A stretch of DNA of 64,000 bases from NCBI GenBank assembly GCA_016778765.1, contig JADHOV010000001.1, forward strand, positions 1-64,000, written 5' to 3'. The stretch comes from Paracoccaceae bacterium. GTDB taxonomy: Bacteria > Pseudomonadota > Alphaproteobacteria > Rhodobacterales > Rhodobacteraceae. The position numbers and the translations under genes were made by a program. Positions 28,442 through 40,418 of the stretch are shown here, in pieces; position 1 is the stretch's first letter, and each line of letters opens with the position of its first letter. The notes under the pieces are model-generated. The model saw only the letters and a program-made list of their open reading frames with translations. It was not told the origin of the DNA and did no database searches.

Positions 28442-29815
28442 ATGACTCCGGAAAAATGGCGCGACTTACAATCCTCAATCAAACTGACAATTGGTAATAA
28501 TAATTATCGAACCTGGATTGACCCGCTGAATTTTTCACATGTGGAAGATGACGTTGCTGTGTTCGATGTGCCCACGACGTTTTTGGGAAATTATGTCGAA
28601 CAAAATTTTGGCGATGTGATTCTACATAAGCTCAGCGAAGCGCAGGCGCAGATCCGCCGCATTCGGTTTCAAGTTGCCGCGCGCCAAACCGATATCAAAA
28701 AGCCGCTGGACACACCGACACGCCAAGACACGCCAAAATCCAGCTCTGCAAAAAATGGCGGTTTCTCGTCAGAGTTTACAAGCGCGCCAATTGATGCGCG
28801 CTTCACGTTTGACACATTTATCGTTGGAAAACCAAATGAGCTGGCATATGCGGCGTCAAAACGCGTTGCAGAAGGTGGAGCGGTCACGTTTAACCCGCTG
28901 TTTTTATATGGAGGTGTGGGCTTGGGCAAAACGCACCTGATGCATGCCACAGCCTGGGAATTGCAAGCCCGGCGCCCGGATCTAAACGTGCTTTATCTTT
29001 CGGCAGAACAATTCATGTATCGTTTCGTGCAAGCGCTGCGCGAACGCAAAATGATGGATTTCAAACAATTGTTCCGATCGGTGGATGTTTTGATGGTGGA
29101 TGATGTACAGTTCATAGCCGGAAAAGACAGCACCCAAGAAGAATTTTTTCACACGTTCAATGCTTTGGTCGATCAAAATAAGCAAATTATCATTTCGGCG
29201 GATCGCGCCCCGGGCGAAATTAAAGATCTGGAAGATCGTATCAAAAGCAGGATGCAATGCGGCTTGGTGGTGGATTTGCACCCAACCGATTATGAATTGC
29301 GTTTGGGGATCCTTCAATCGAAGGTAGAACGGCATCAAAGTCATTATCCCGATCTGGTGATTGAGCCCAACGTATTAGAATTTCTGGCGTTGCGGATATC
29401 AACAAATGTACGCGTCTTGGAAGGCGCGCTTACCCGGTTATTTGCTTTTGCCTCTTTGGTTGGACGGCCAATCAATCTGGATCTGACTCAAGATTGCTTG
29501 GCAGATGTATTGCGCGCTTCCGAGCGCAAGATCACGGTGGAAGAAATCCAACGCAAAGTCTCTGAGCATTATAACATTCGTCTGTCAGATATCATTGGTC
29601 CCAAACGCGTGCGCACCTATGCCCGCCCGCGTCAGGTGGCAATGTATTTGGCCAAACAAATGACCAGCCGCAGCCTTCCCGAGATCGGCCGCCGGTTTGG
29701 GGGCCGCGACCACACAACCGTTATGCATGGCGTGAAGCGCATCGAAGAGCTCAAGATACAGGATGGGCAAGTGGCGGAAGATCTTGAAATGCTGCGCAGA
29801 ACTTTAGAAGCCTAA
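28442..29815 (+). CDS. dnaA: Chromosomal replication initiator DnaA
   Basis: The 457-residue AAA+ initiator that binds and unwinds oriC. Domain I at the N-terminus, a variable linker (about 85-115), Walker A GGVGLGKT at 157-164, Walker B VLMVDDVQFIAGK and the DNA-binding signature GRRFGGRDHTTVMHGVKRIE in domain IV are all present. The preferred start is ATG 28442; AATTAA before it leaves only a weak ribosome site (GTGGGAAG). dnaN and recF follow on the same strand. Confidence 0.98.
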   Translation: MTPEKWRDLQSSIKLTIGNNNYRTWIDPLNFSHVEDDVAVFDVPTTFLGNYVEQNFGDVILHKLSEAQAQIRRIRFQVAARQTDIKKPLDTPTRQDTPKSSSAKNGGFSSEFTSAPIDARFTFDTFIVGKPNELAYAASKRVAEGGAVTFNPLFLYGGVGLGKTHLMHATAWELQARRPDLNVLYLSAEQFMYRFVQALRERKMMDFKQLFRSVDVLMVDDVQFIAGKDSTQEEFFHTFNALVDQNKQIIISADRAPGEIKDLEDRIKSRMQCGLVVDLHPTDYELRLGILQSKVERHQSHYPDLVIEPNVLEFLALRISTNVRVLEGALTRLFAFASLVGRPINLDLTQDCLADVLRASERKITVEEIQRKVSEHYNIRLSDIIGPKRVRTYARPRQVAMYLAKQMTSRSLPEIGRRFGGRDHTTVMHGVKRIEELKIQDGQVAEDLEMLRRTLEA

Positions 29816-29876
29816 ACCATCACAGGCGCCTACCCCGGTTTATCGCCTGGCCGCGGCAAAGATCACAGGGTTGCAC

Positions 29877-29905
29877 TTGACGGGTTTGGCTTTAGCATCA
29901 ATAAG
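29877..29905 (+). promoter_or_regulatory. Possible dnaN promoter
   Basis: TTGACG (29877-29882), a 17-base spacer and AATAAG (29900-29905) lie in the 157-base dnaA-dnaN gap, about 70 bases before the dnaN start. The -35 matches five of six consensus bases, the -10 only four. dnaN may also be read from dnaA. Confidence 0.4.
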
Positions 29906-29972
29906 TACGTAATCATTGGGCACGGCCCTGCCTTGGGCAGCTGAACGGTTCGAAAAAACAGGAGCAATTGAT

Positions 29973-31091
29973 ATGAAATTGAGCATTGAACGCAGTATAT
30001 TGCTCAGAGCGCTGTCGCAAGCTCAGTCGGTTGTTGAACGCCGCAACACCATTCCTATTTTGGCAAATGTGTTGATCGAATGCGATGAAAGCACCGTCCA
30101 TTTCCGAGCAACCGATTTGGATATTGAGGTGATCGACAAGACCCCTGCGCAGGTCGAGCGCCCGGGCGCCACAACCGTCTCTGCGGTGACCCTGCACGAG
30201 ATCGTGCGCAAACTTCCAGATGGCGCGTTGGTCACGCTGGCAGATGATGCCACAAAGGGGCGTTTATACGTAGAGGCTGGCCGGTCAAACTTTTCCTTGG
30301 CCACATTGCCCAAAGAAGATTTTCCAATCATGGCAAGTTCGGAATATACGGCGAATTTTTCAGCCCCGGCCGCGATGCTGCGCCGTTTATTTGATAAATC
30401 TAAATTTGCCATTTCTACAGAAGAAACAAGATATTACCTTAATGGCGTGTACTTACATGTAGCCGATGGCGAGGGCGGGCAAACGCTGCGCTGCGTGGCA
30501 ACCGATGGGCACCGCCTGGCGCGCATTGATGCGGCATTGCCAGAGGGCGCAAGCGATCTTCCCGGCGTGATTGTGCCGCGCAAAACCGTGGGTGAATTGC
30601 GCAAATTGCTTGACGATGATGAGATGCAAATCGCGGTCTCTGTTTCAGAAACCAAAATCCGCTTTGCCACACCCGAAATCACCATGACATCAAAGGTAAT
30701 TGATGGAACATTTCCAGATTACACGCGGGTTATTCCGCAAAATAACACGCGGCGGCTTGAAGTGGATGCTTCTGAATTCGCAAAGGCGGTGGATCGGGTG
30801 GCAACCGTGTCTTCCGAACGCTCGCGCGCCGTTAAACTATCGCTGGATGAAGATCGCTTGGTTCTCTCGGTGAACGCGCCCGATAGCGGCGCTGCCGAAG
30901 AAGAGCTTGCGGTGGCCTACTCGGATGAGATGCTTGAAATTGGCTTTAACGCCAAATACCTGCTCGAAATCGCCAGCCAAGTTGATCGTGAGAATGCAGT
31001 TTTCATGTTTAATTCCTCTGGAGATCCAACGCTGATGCGCGAAGGCGATGATGCCAGCGCGGTCTATGTTGTTATGCCCATGCGCGTGTAA
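29973..31091 (+). CDS. dnaN: DNA polymerase III beta sliding clamp
   Basis: A 372-residue protein of three similar clamp folds that dimerises into the ring holding Pol III on DNA. MKLSIERSILLRALSQAQSVVERRNTIPIL at the front, ATDGHRLARI in the middle and the C-terminal VYVVMPMRV are family signatures. AGGAG precedes the ATG at 29973, so I reject an upstream extension of 19 codons. Confidence 0.98.
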   Translation: MKLSIERSILLRALSQAQSVVERRNTIPILANVLIECDESTVHFRATDLDIEVIDKTPAQVERPGATTVSAVTLHEIVRKLPDGALVTLADDATKGRLYVEAGRSNFSLATLPKEDFPIMASSEYTANFSAPAAMLRRLFDKSKFAISTEETRYYLNGVYLHVADGEGGQTLRCVATDGHRLARIDAALPEGASDLPGVIVPRKTVGELRKLLDDDEMQIAVSVSETKIRFATPEITMTSKVIDGTFPDYTRVIPQNNTRRLEVDASEFAKAVDRVATVSSERSRAVKLSLDEDRLVLSVNAPDSGAAEEELAVAYSDEMLEIGFNAKYLLEIASQVDRENAVFMFNSSGDPTLMREGDDASAVYVVMPMRV

Positions 31092-31163
31092 GGCCAAGAT
31101 GATCCGCATCTGCCCATGCCCCTCGGCAACGTACAACATCGCCATTGAAATCATGCGCGGGCA

Positions 31164-32264
31164 ATGCTGTATCTAACCAGTCTCCATCTGTCGCATTTTC
31201 GATCGCATAAATCGTTGGAATTTAAATGTGATGCGCGGCCGGTCGCCCTGTTTGGCGCCAATGGATCTGGCAAAACAAATATTTTGGAAGCTGTATCGCT
31301 GTTTTCGCCGGGGCGCGGATTTCGCCGCGCCAGCGCCGAAGATATGGCCCGACGCCCTGAACATATCGGATGGAAGCTGCGCGGCGCGCTAACCGCGCAG
31401 GGGCGTCACCATGAGATCGAGCTAAGTTCGCGAAACGGTGCGGCGCGCAGCACCAAGATTGACGGGAAAACCGCCTCGCAAACCGCGCTGGGCGGCATCA
31501 CACGCGTGCTCTGGCTGGTCCCGGCAATGGATAGGTTGTGGATCGAAGGTGCAGAAGGGCGACGGCGCTTTTGGGATCGCATTGCGCTGAGCTTTTTTCC
31601 AAGCCATGCCGAACACAGCCTGAGCTATGAAAAAGCCATGCGTGAAAGAAACCGTTTGTTAAAAGATCAAGTGACAGATGATCATTGGTATCGGGCGCTC
31701 GAACATCAAATGGCCCTTTCAGGGGTGGCCATTATGCAAGCGCGCCAAGCGGCGCTTGCGTATATTCATGACGCGCAAATCGCGGCGAGCACCCAGTTTC
31801 CAAAAGCGAAATTAACATTGCTGCAATCCGAGAACGGCCCGCTTCCAGATAGGGTTGAAGATCTATCCGCCGCATTCGCCAGCGCGCGGGCGCGCGACCT
31901 GGCCGCCGGTCGCAGCTTGCTGGGCCCGCATCGCACAGACCTCTCTGCGCTTTATCTCAGCAAGGGCATGCCTGCCAAAGAATGTTCAACCGGAGAACAA
32001 AAAGCCCTTTTAATTTCAATTATTTTGGCCAATGCGCGCGCCTTAGCAGAGCAGATCGGCGCCCCGCCAATCTTATTATTGGATGAAGTGGCCGCGCATC
32101 TTGACGCCCAGCGCCGAGCCGCGCTTTATACTGAAATTAACACCCTAAAAGCACAAGCTTGGATGACCGGTACGGGGCCCGAATTGTTCGAAGATCTGGG
32201 CGAGGCCGCGTTGATGTTGGAGCTTGGCGATAGCGGTTCAGGCTCATTTATAAAACCCGCCTAA
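31164..32264 (+). CDS. recF: DNA replication and repair protein RecF
   Basis: A 366-residue SMC-like ATPase that helps load RecA at gaps. Walker A is LFGANGSGKTNILEAVSLFSPGRGFR, the ABC signature appears in KECSTGEQKALLISIILANAR, and Walker B in PPILLLDEVAAHLDAQRR. The C-terminus is normal. It begins 72 bases after dnaN and completes the dnaA-dnaN-recF order, with gyrB after one inserted gene. Confidence 0.96.
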   Translation: MLYLTSLHLSHFRSHKSLEFKCDARPVALFGANGSGKTNILEAVSLFSPGRGFRRASAEDMARRPEHIGWKLRGALTAQGRHHEIELSSRNGAARSTKIDGKTASQTALGGITRVLWLVPAMDRLWIEGAEGRRRFWDRIALSFFPSHAEHSLSYEKAMRERNRLLKDQVTDDHWYRALEHQMALSGVAIMQARQAALAYIHDAQIAASTQFPKAKLTLLQSENGPLPDRVEDLSAAFASARARDLAAGRSLLGPHRTDLSALYLSKGMPAKECSTGEQKALLISIILANARALAEQIGAPPILLLDEVAAHLDAQRRAALYTEINTLKAQAWMTGTGPELFEDLGEAALMLELGDSGSGSFIKPA

Positions 32265-32294
32265 AAGAGCCGAGCATCAAAGAAAGGCCAGCCT

Positions 32295-32915
32295 ATGTCT
32301 GTGAATGCGATTGACTTGCTGCTCTATACTGGCGGACTTTTGGTGCTGTTCCTCACCCCAGGCCCGGTTTGGGTGGCCCTGATTGCCCGCACGCTGGGCG
32401 GCGGTTTGGCGGCGGCTGTGCCTTTGGCATTTGGCGTGATGATGGGGGATTTGCTGTGGCCAACCATAGCGATTTTGGGCCTCAGCTGGCTGGTGACACA
32501 ATTTTCGATGATTTTGATCCTTCTCAAAGCCGTGGCTGTGGTGGTTTTTTGGGGGATGGGACTGGCCTTGCTGCGCAGCACAGATCAAGCGATTGCGCAG
32601 GATTCACGCCTGATAAAACCAGGCGCTTGGGCCGGCTTTATCGCCGGTGCAGCCGTGATCATTGGCAACCCGAAAGCAATGTTATTCTACATCGCTATTC
32701 TGCCGGGGTTTTTCGATTTTTACACGCTCACATCGCTGGATATGGCGCTTATCGCTCTGCTATCTGCCAGCATTCCCTTCACGGGAAATCTCTGCGTTGC
32801 CCTGCTGGTAAACCGCAGCCGGCAGTTTTTCACATCGCCGCAATCGCGGCAACGAATCACGCAAATTTCCGGTGGCTTGCTGATCCTGGTAGGAACGGTG
32901 ATTCCCTTCACTTAA
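32295..32915 (+). CDS. LysE-family translocator
   Basis: A 206-residue inner-membrane protein with about six hydrophobic spans and the LysE/RhtB-type start LLLYTGGLLVLFLTPGPVWVAL, which carries the conserved TPGP. Family members export amino acids or their derivatives. The substrate cannot be predicted. It is inserted between recF and gyrB. Confidence 0.88.
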   Translation: MSVNAIDLLLYTGGLLVLFLTPGPVWVALIARTLGGGLAAAVPLAFGVMMGDLLWPTIAILGLSWLVTQFSMILILLKAVAVVVFWGMGLALLRSTDQAIAQDSRLIKPGAWAGFIAGAAVIIGNPKAMLFYIAILPGFFDFYTLTSLDMALIALLSASIPFTGNLCVALLVNRSRQFFTSPQSRQRITQISGGLLILVGTVIPFT

Positions 32916-32938
32916 GCCACAAAATATAGTCTATAGGC

Positions 32939-32967
32939 GTGACATTCTCTACCAGACCTCGTATATT
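32939..32967 (+). promoter_or_regulatory. gyrB promoter
   Basis: GTGACA (32939-32944), a spacer of exactly 17 bases and TATATT (32962-32967) form a good sigma-70 type promoter 28 bases before the gyrB start at 32995. AAGGGA provides the ribosome-binding site just downstream. Confidence 0.65.
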
Positions 32968-32982
32968 GTCATTGTAATTTAA

Positions 32983-35412
<2,430 letters not shown>

Positions 35413-35444
35413 CGCGGCGGCCTACTGCGCAAACTGCATCGGGC

Positions 35445-36494
35445 TCAGATTGGTGCAATCAACCCCAGAAACTGGTCAATTTGAGATGTTTCAAGCGACC
35501 AGTCACAGACCAGGCGGGTAACCAGCTCTTCCTCTGCAGGGCCATGCGCAATATCGCCAGACCATACTGAAAAAACTGCGCCACCCTGACGCGCGCGTTG
35601 CACCACAGCCCGCGGCATATAGGCGAAAATCATATTGGCGGCGGGTTCATACTGAAACCGAACCGCGTCTGATTTGCGCAGGCCCTGCGCCAGATAAGCG
35701 CTGTTATCATTTGCTTTTTGCGCCAAGTCGCGCCAAAGATCCTGTTCAAGATAGGCCTGCATTTGCGCGGCAAGAAAGCGGTTTTTTGAAAATAAATGCG
35801 CGCCACGTTTGCGCCGCAACTCAAATTCCCAAGCGTATTTAGGATCAAAAAAGATCACCGCCTCTACACCCATCAAGCCGTTTTTCGTTCCACCAAACGT
35901 CAAGGCATCAATCCCGCATCGCCACGTCATTTCAGCCGCGCTGCACCCCAAGGCGACAATCGCATTGGCAAAACGGGCCCCATCCATATGAACCGGAAGA
36001 TCGTAGGCTTTGGCCACCGCACATAGCTCTGAAAGCTCTGAAAGCGTATAAATCCTGCCTTTTTCGGTGATTTGGGTCAATGAAACGGGCCCGCGCTGCG
36101 GACCGTGGACATCCCCTTGCGCGGTTCCCAAAATAGCCTGTTCAAGCGCATCAGGCGTCAGCTTATCATCGCTGCCAACGAGGTTTAATTTCGCCCCGCC
36201 GGTGAAAAACTCGGGCGCATTGCATTCATCTTCTTGGATATGCGCAACGGGGCTGCAATAAATTGTTGCCCAGGGCGGGCATAAACAGGCCAAGGCCAAT
36301 GTATTGGCCGCGGTGCCAGTGGCGGCCAAATATACCGCCGCATCCGGGGCCTCAAACAGAGTTTGAATTTTTGATACAACATCCAAGGTGATCGCATCAG
36401 CGCCATAAGAGGCGGCATAGCCTTGATTTGCAACGCGCAAAGCCTCTAAAACGGCCTCGGGCACCGGCCCTTGATTATCTGACGCAAAAAACAT
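35445..36494 (-). CDS. Low-specificity L-threonine aldolase
   Basis: A 349-residue PLP enzyme of the aspartate aminotransferase fold that cleaves threonine or allo-threonine to glycine and acetaldehyde. The PLP-binding lysine lies in ALTFGGTKNGLMGVEAVIFF, and the HMDGARFANAIVALG segment is diagnostic. It is convergent with gyrB, 32 bases apart, and followed head to tail by YcgN and ribF upstream. Related beta-eliminating lyases cannot be excluded. Confidence 0.9.
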   Translation of the reverse strand: MFFASDNQGPVPEAVLEALRVANQGYAASYGADAITLDVVSKIQTLFEAPDAAVYLAATGTAANTLALACLCPPWATIYCSPVAHIQEDECNAPEFFTGGAKLNLVGSDDKLTPDALEQAILGTAQGDVHGPQRGPVSLTQITEKGRIYTLSELSELCAVAKAYDLPVHMDGARFANAIVALGCSAAEMTWRCGIDALTFGGTKNGLMGVEAVIFFDPKYAWEFELRRKRGAHLFSKNRFLAAQMQAYLEQDLWRDLAQKANDNSAYLAQGLRKSDAVRFQYEPAANMIFAYMPRAVVQRARQGGAVFSVWSGDIAHGPAEEELVTRLVCDWSLETSQIDQFLGLIAPI

Positions 36495-36971
36495 TCACGC
36501 GCGCTCCTCAAACAAATGATCTTCCCAAAACTCTTCATCCACTTCAAATTCAGGAAGGGTTTTTCCACGCACCGACACGCCGGCCGCATGCACCGTCTCG
36601 GGGTCTCCGGATATCAAAGGATGCCAATCATATAAGGGTTTGCCCTGCCACAATAAAAGATAAGCACAGCTGCGCGGTAACCAATAGGCATGAGCAGCCA
36701 AGTTATCAGGGCGCAAGACGATGCATTCGGGCACAAATTGATGGCGAATTTTATATTGTCCGCAGCCACAGCTTTCATCATCCAGCAAACGGCAGGCCAC
36801 CCGCGTGAGCGCAACCTCACCAGTGTCTTCATCTTCTAATTTATTTAAGCAACATTTTCCGCATCCATCGCAAAGCGCTTCCCATTCTGCCTGAGATAAT
36901 TTTGACAGCGGTTTTTCCTCCCAAAACTTGGGGGCAAGACCGCTGCGCTTGATGCCTTCCTCTGCGCTCAT
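36495..36971 (-). CDS. YcgN-family cysteine-cluster protein
   Basis: A 158-residue UPF0260-type protein. The conserved cysteines are visible as CDGCGKCCLNKLED, then ACRLLDDESCGCGQY, suggesting a metal or iron-sulfur site. Function is unknown for the family. It starts with an ATGA overlap on the ribF stop and abuts the threonine aldolase start, so the three genes form one unit. Confidence 0.88.
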   Translation of the reverse strand: MSAEEGIKRSGLAPKFWEEKPLSKLSQAEWEALCDGCGKCCLNKLEDEDTGEVALTRVACRLLDDESCGCGQYKIRHQFVPECIVLRPDNLAAHAYWLPRSCAYLLLWQGKPLYDWHPLISGDPETVHAAGVSVRGKTLPEFEVDEEFWEDHLFEERA

Positions 36972-37906
36972 AATGCGGCCAAGATTTTTCGTGCCTGATC
37001 ACAATCACGCTGCATTTGTTCGATCAACGCCTCCAGCCCGTCAAATTTCAATTCGGGGCGCAAGAAATCAACCAAGGCCACAGAAAGGTTTGAACCGTAA
37101 AGATCGCCGAAAAAATCGAATATAAATGTTTCTAAATTAGGGGTGTTTTCGCCAAACATCGGCCGCACACCCAGCGAGGCTGCCCCGTGATAGCTACCTT
37201 GAAAAGGCCCATCCAGAACATCAACCAAAACCGCATAAACGCCAAGTTTTGGCAGATGCAGACCCTCAAGTGACATATTCGCCGTTGGATAACCAAGCTC
37301 ACGGCCCCGCTGTTCGCCGCCGATCACAATCCCTTCGATCCGGTGCCAATGGCCCAGCTGGGTTGCGGCGTCGCGCGGTCGCCCCTCGGCCAAGGCGCTG
37401 CGGATCGAGGTTGAAGACACTTGCCCTTCACCAGCTTCAATCAATGGCGCGACGGTGACCCCAAAGCCCATTTCTGCACCAAAATGTTGCAAGTCTTCAA
37501 CCGTTCCCGCGCGACCTTTTCCAAAACAAAAATCCGCCCCCACCACCAAATGGCGCAGCCCAAGACCATCCGCAATCACGTTTTGTGCAAATTCGCGCGG
37601 CGTCAGCGAAGAGAGGCTGGTGTTAAAATTCAGCTCATATAGCAGGTCAACGTTAAGCTTTGCCAGGCGCGTGGCGCGCGCCTCCGAGCTCATCAGGCGG
37701 AAAGCGGGGCTTTGGGGCACAAAATAGCTGCGTGGATGTGGCTCAAAGGTTAAAATACCCAAAGGCGCTGATAGGGCTTCAGCAGTCTGACGGGCCAAAT
37801 CAATCACAGATTGATGGCCCAAATGCACCCCGTCAAAATTGCCAACCGCCACGCTGGCGCCTTTGTCTTCGGGGTCAACATAAATATAATCACGAATAAT
37901 CTTCAT
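36968..37906 (-). CDS. ribF: Bifunctional riboflavin kinase/FAD synthetase
   Basis: A 312-residue enzyme making FMN and then FAD. The N-terminal adenylyltransferase has GNFDGVHLGHQSVID and the VGADFCFGKGRAGT loop. The C-terminal flavokinase shows GYPTANMSLEG and the NLETFIFDFFGDLYGS region. It heads the ribF-ycgN-aldolase group. Confidence 0.96.
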   Translation of the reverse strand: MKIIRDYIYVDPEDKGASVAVGNFDGVHLGHQSVIDLARQTAEALSAPLGILTFEPHPRSYFVPQSPAFRLMSSEARATRLAKLNVDLLYELNFNTSLSSLTPREFAQNVIADGLGLRHLVVGADFCFGKGRAGTVEDLQHFGAEMGFGVTVAPLIEAGEGQVSSTSIRSALAEGRPRDAATQLGHWHRIEGIVIGGEQRGRELGYPTANMSLEGLHLPKLGVYAVLVDVLDGPFQGSYHGAASLGVRPMFGENTPNLETFIFDFFGDLYGSNLSVALVDFLRPELKFDGLEALIEQMQRDCDQARKILAAL

Positions 37907-37954
37907 ACCCGTCAGGTAGCGTTCAAAGCGATCAGAAGCAAGCCACTGCGCGTG

Positions 37955-38410
37955 CTAGTCAAACTTGCGGCTTGGCGCAAGCACTGTTGCCTCGCCCACC
38001 AAGACCCGCCTGCCATCTACTTCACATTGGCAATCAAGAGTCACGCGGCGCCTTGGAAGGTCAATATCTGACACAGTCACTTCGGCGTAAACCAAATCTC
38101 CTGGCCGCACGGGCGCTAAAAATTTCAGGCTTTGGCCCAAATAAACGCTACCATGACCGGGCAGCTGTTCGCCAATGACCGCCGAAATCAAACCCGCGGT
38201 CAGCATCCCATGCGCAATCCGACCCTGAAAAATTGTATCCCGCGCATAGCTCTCATCCAGATGAACAGGGTTATGATCCGTCGAGACTTGGGCAAATAAG
38301 GCGATATCTTCGTCGCTTATCACCTTATGCAGGTGGCGCGACATGCCCATTTCGATATCTTCGATACAAATCGTACCCCTGGGAAGGTTATCCAACATCC
38401 GCCGCCTCAT
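37955..38410 (-). CDS. MaoC-family (R)-specific enoyl-CoA hydratase-like protein
   Basis: A 151-residue single hot-dog-fold protein. The hydratase-2 motif with the catalytic Asp-His pair is visible in DHNPVHLDESYARDTIFQGR, followed by IAHGML. Such proteins hydrate 2-enoyl-CoA to (R)-3-hydroxyacyl-CoA, sometimes feeding polyhydroxyalkanoate synthesis. No pha gene is nearby, so the pathway is open. It lies 48 bases from ribF on the same strand. Confidence 0.85.
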   Translation of the reverse strand: MRRRMLDNLPRGTICIEDIEMGMSRHLHKVISDEDIALFAQVSTDHNPVHLDESYARDTIFQGRIAHGMLTAGLISAVIGEQLPGHGSVYLGQSLKFLAPVRPGDLVYAEVTVSDIDLPRRRVTLDCQCEVDGRRVLVGEATVLAPSRKFD

Positions 38411-38492
38411 AATTACAAGGTAATATTAAACTGAAAAATTCAGCAATTGAGTAACTTTATTACTCAATAGGGCAGATATGCAACCCTTTATA

Positions 38493-39365
38493 TCAGCGCA
38501 AAAACCCTATTGTGTATTTTGCACTTTGCTTTTCGGCTTGCAAAAACTGCGCTAGAGCAGCTGGATCAGGATCGTGCCTGGTTTTTGTTTCGCGCGCCGC
38601 GAGCCCGCCTGAGATGAACAGCGCATCCAACCCTGCATCCGAGGCGCCTTTAATATCGGTTTGCACGCCATCGCCAATCGCCAATACAGAGGCGGGGGAA
38701 ATATCCGTTGCCAGCGCCTTTAAGCGGCGAAACGCCAAATCGTAAATCGGCGCAAACGGTTTGCCAAAATACAGACTTTCCCCTCCAATTTGCGTATAAA
38801 GCTGCGCCAATGCGCCCGCGCACCATTCGCGATGCGCACCGCGATCCACCACAATATCCGGATTGGCGCATAAAAACTTTAGGCCTTTGTCACGCGCGAT
38901 CTCAAGCTGCGGCAATATCACTTCAGGATCCACGTTCGAATCAAAGGGCCCTGTACAAACGATGCCACTGGCCTGATCTAGCGCGACACAGGTGATCTGC
39001 ATCGGGTTTTCAAGCAGTTTGAGCGGCTCAAAAAAGGCTTTATCGCGCGGCTCACCAATGAAATAAACCGCCTCGCCCACCACGCCCTGAAACATCGCGG
39101 CGCGGGCGCTATCACCAGAGGTGGCAATGCTATCCCACGCGTGATCCGACACGCCAAATTCTTTGATTTGCTTCGCCACCGAGCTGCGCGGGCGCGGTGA
39201 ATTTGTGACCAAAATAACCTTTCCACCGCGTTGCCGATAAGCGATCAGTGCTTCATTGGCTGCAGGATAAGCTTCAACCCCATTATGAACGCAACCCCAA
39301 AGGTCGACAAATAACGCCTCATATTGATCAGAAATTTCGCTGAGGTTTTGAATGATCTGAGACAT
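38493..39365 (-). CDS. TIGR01459-type HAD-superfamily hydrolase
   Basis: A 290-residue NagD-like phosphatase. Motif I is FVDLWGCVHNG, the variant of DxDGT typical of this group. VILVTNSPRPRS is motif II, and the motif IV region is VLAIGDGVQTDIKGASDAGLDALFISGG. The substrate is unknown. The DLWG form lacks the second motif I Asp, which is normal for this subfamily and does not indicate decay. Confidence 0.85.
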   Translation of the reverse strand: MSQIIQNLSEISDQYEALFVDLWGCVHNGVEAYPAANEALIAYRQRGGKVILVTNSPRPRSSVAKQIKEFGVSDHAWDSIATSGDSARAAMFQGVVGEAVYFIGEPRDKAFFEPLKLLENPMQITCVALDQASGIVCTGPFDSNVDPEVILPQLEIARDKGLKFLCANPDIVVDRGAHREWCAGALAQLYTQIGGESLYFGKPFAPIYDLAFRRLKALATDISPASVLAIGDGVQTDIKGASDAGLDALFISGGLAARETKTRHDPDPAALAQFLQAEKQSAKYTIGFLR

Positions 39366-39414
39366 TTTTGCGCTCTTTCATTTTAAGCGGGGCGTAAAAA
39401 CGCCAGAGTCAATC

Positions 39415-40335
39415 TTATAAAGTTAATTGGGGAACGATCTGTTTTTTGCGGCTCATCACACCGGGCAACACCACGCTATCCCCATCGACGCAAACGTCAA
39501 AAGATTTTTCCGCAACAGATTTAACAGCTTCATTCGGCACCAAAAGCGTGGCCTCTTCGGCCAAGATATCGACAACGAACAACAACACCTGATCCACATT
39601 ATCTTCTTGGGCCACCCGGCCCATCGCCTCCATCAAGGCCGCTTTGCGCGCCAGCACCACATGCGGTGCAGTGGTTTCCAACACCGAGACCCGAAAGGTC
39701 TGATCGCCCACCGGAAAGGATTTGCTATCCATGCGCAGCAATTCAGCATCTGAAAAAGCCGATACATCCGATTTTGCTGCAAACATTTGACCAGCATAAT
39801 CGCTTAGATTGACAGAAAGCTCTTTGGCCAAAGCCTCGGCTAAGGCGCGATCATGATCGGTGGTTGTTGGGCTGCGAAACGCCAGCGTATCAGAGAGAAT
39901 GCACGACAGCATCGCGCCTTTGACAGCGCGCGGCATTTTTGCAGCATCAGCGCCCATCAAATCATACATGATCGTGGCTGTGCAGGCCAAAGGGCGGATG
40001 GTAATATCGATCGGCGCTTTGGTTTCAAGGCCACCCACCAGTTTATGATGGTCAATCACAGCGCGAATATCGGCTTGATTGATTGCATCGGGCAATTCTG
40101 CAGGGTTATTGGTATCGACGATTATCACAGGCGCTGCGGGTGCAATCTCTGAGATAATTTTAGGTTTCTCAAGCTGCCAATGCTCGAGCATAAAAAGCGC
40201 CTCATTATTGGGCTCTCCCAAAAGGTTTGCTTGCGCCGGAATACCCTGAATCTCGTTGAGATACCAAGCCCATATGATCGGCGATCCCGTGCTATCTGTG
40301 TCGGGCGATTTATGGCCGAAAACCTGCAAAACCAT
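39415..40335 (-). CDS. ppaC: Manganese-dependent inorganic pyrophosphatase (family II)
   Basis: A 306-residue DHH-phosphoesterase. The N-terminal FGHKSPDTDSTGSPI and VIDHHK motifs bind the metals, and a DHHA2 domain at the C-terminus carries SRKKQIVPQL, which contacts pyrophosphate. It hydrolyses pyrophosphate in the cytosol, driving biosynthetic reactions. No CBS domains are present, so the simple unregulated form. Confidence 0.95.
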   Translation of the reverse strand: MVLQVFGHKSPDTDSTGSPIIWAWYLNEIQGIPAQANLLGEPNNEALFMLEHWQLEKPKIISEIAPAAPVIIVDTNNPAELPDAINQADIRAVIDHHKLVGGLETKAPIDITIRPLACTATIMYDLMGADAAKMPRAVKGAMLSCILSDTLAFRSPTTTDHDRALAEALAKELSVNLSDYAGQMFAAKSDVSAFSDAELLRMDSKSFPVGDQTFRVSVLETTAPHVVLARKAALMEAMGRVAQEDNVDQVLLFVVDILAEEATLLVPNEAVKSVAEKSFDVCVDGDSVVLPGVMSRKKQIVPQLTL

Positions 40336-40418
40336 AGTGTATTTCCTTCGCGAAAAGACCGATTCGCGCGGTTATACGCGCCCAAGCTGCGCTTGTCACC
40401 TTGCCGATCTTTGCGCGT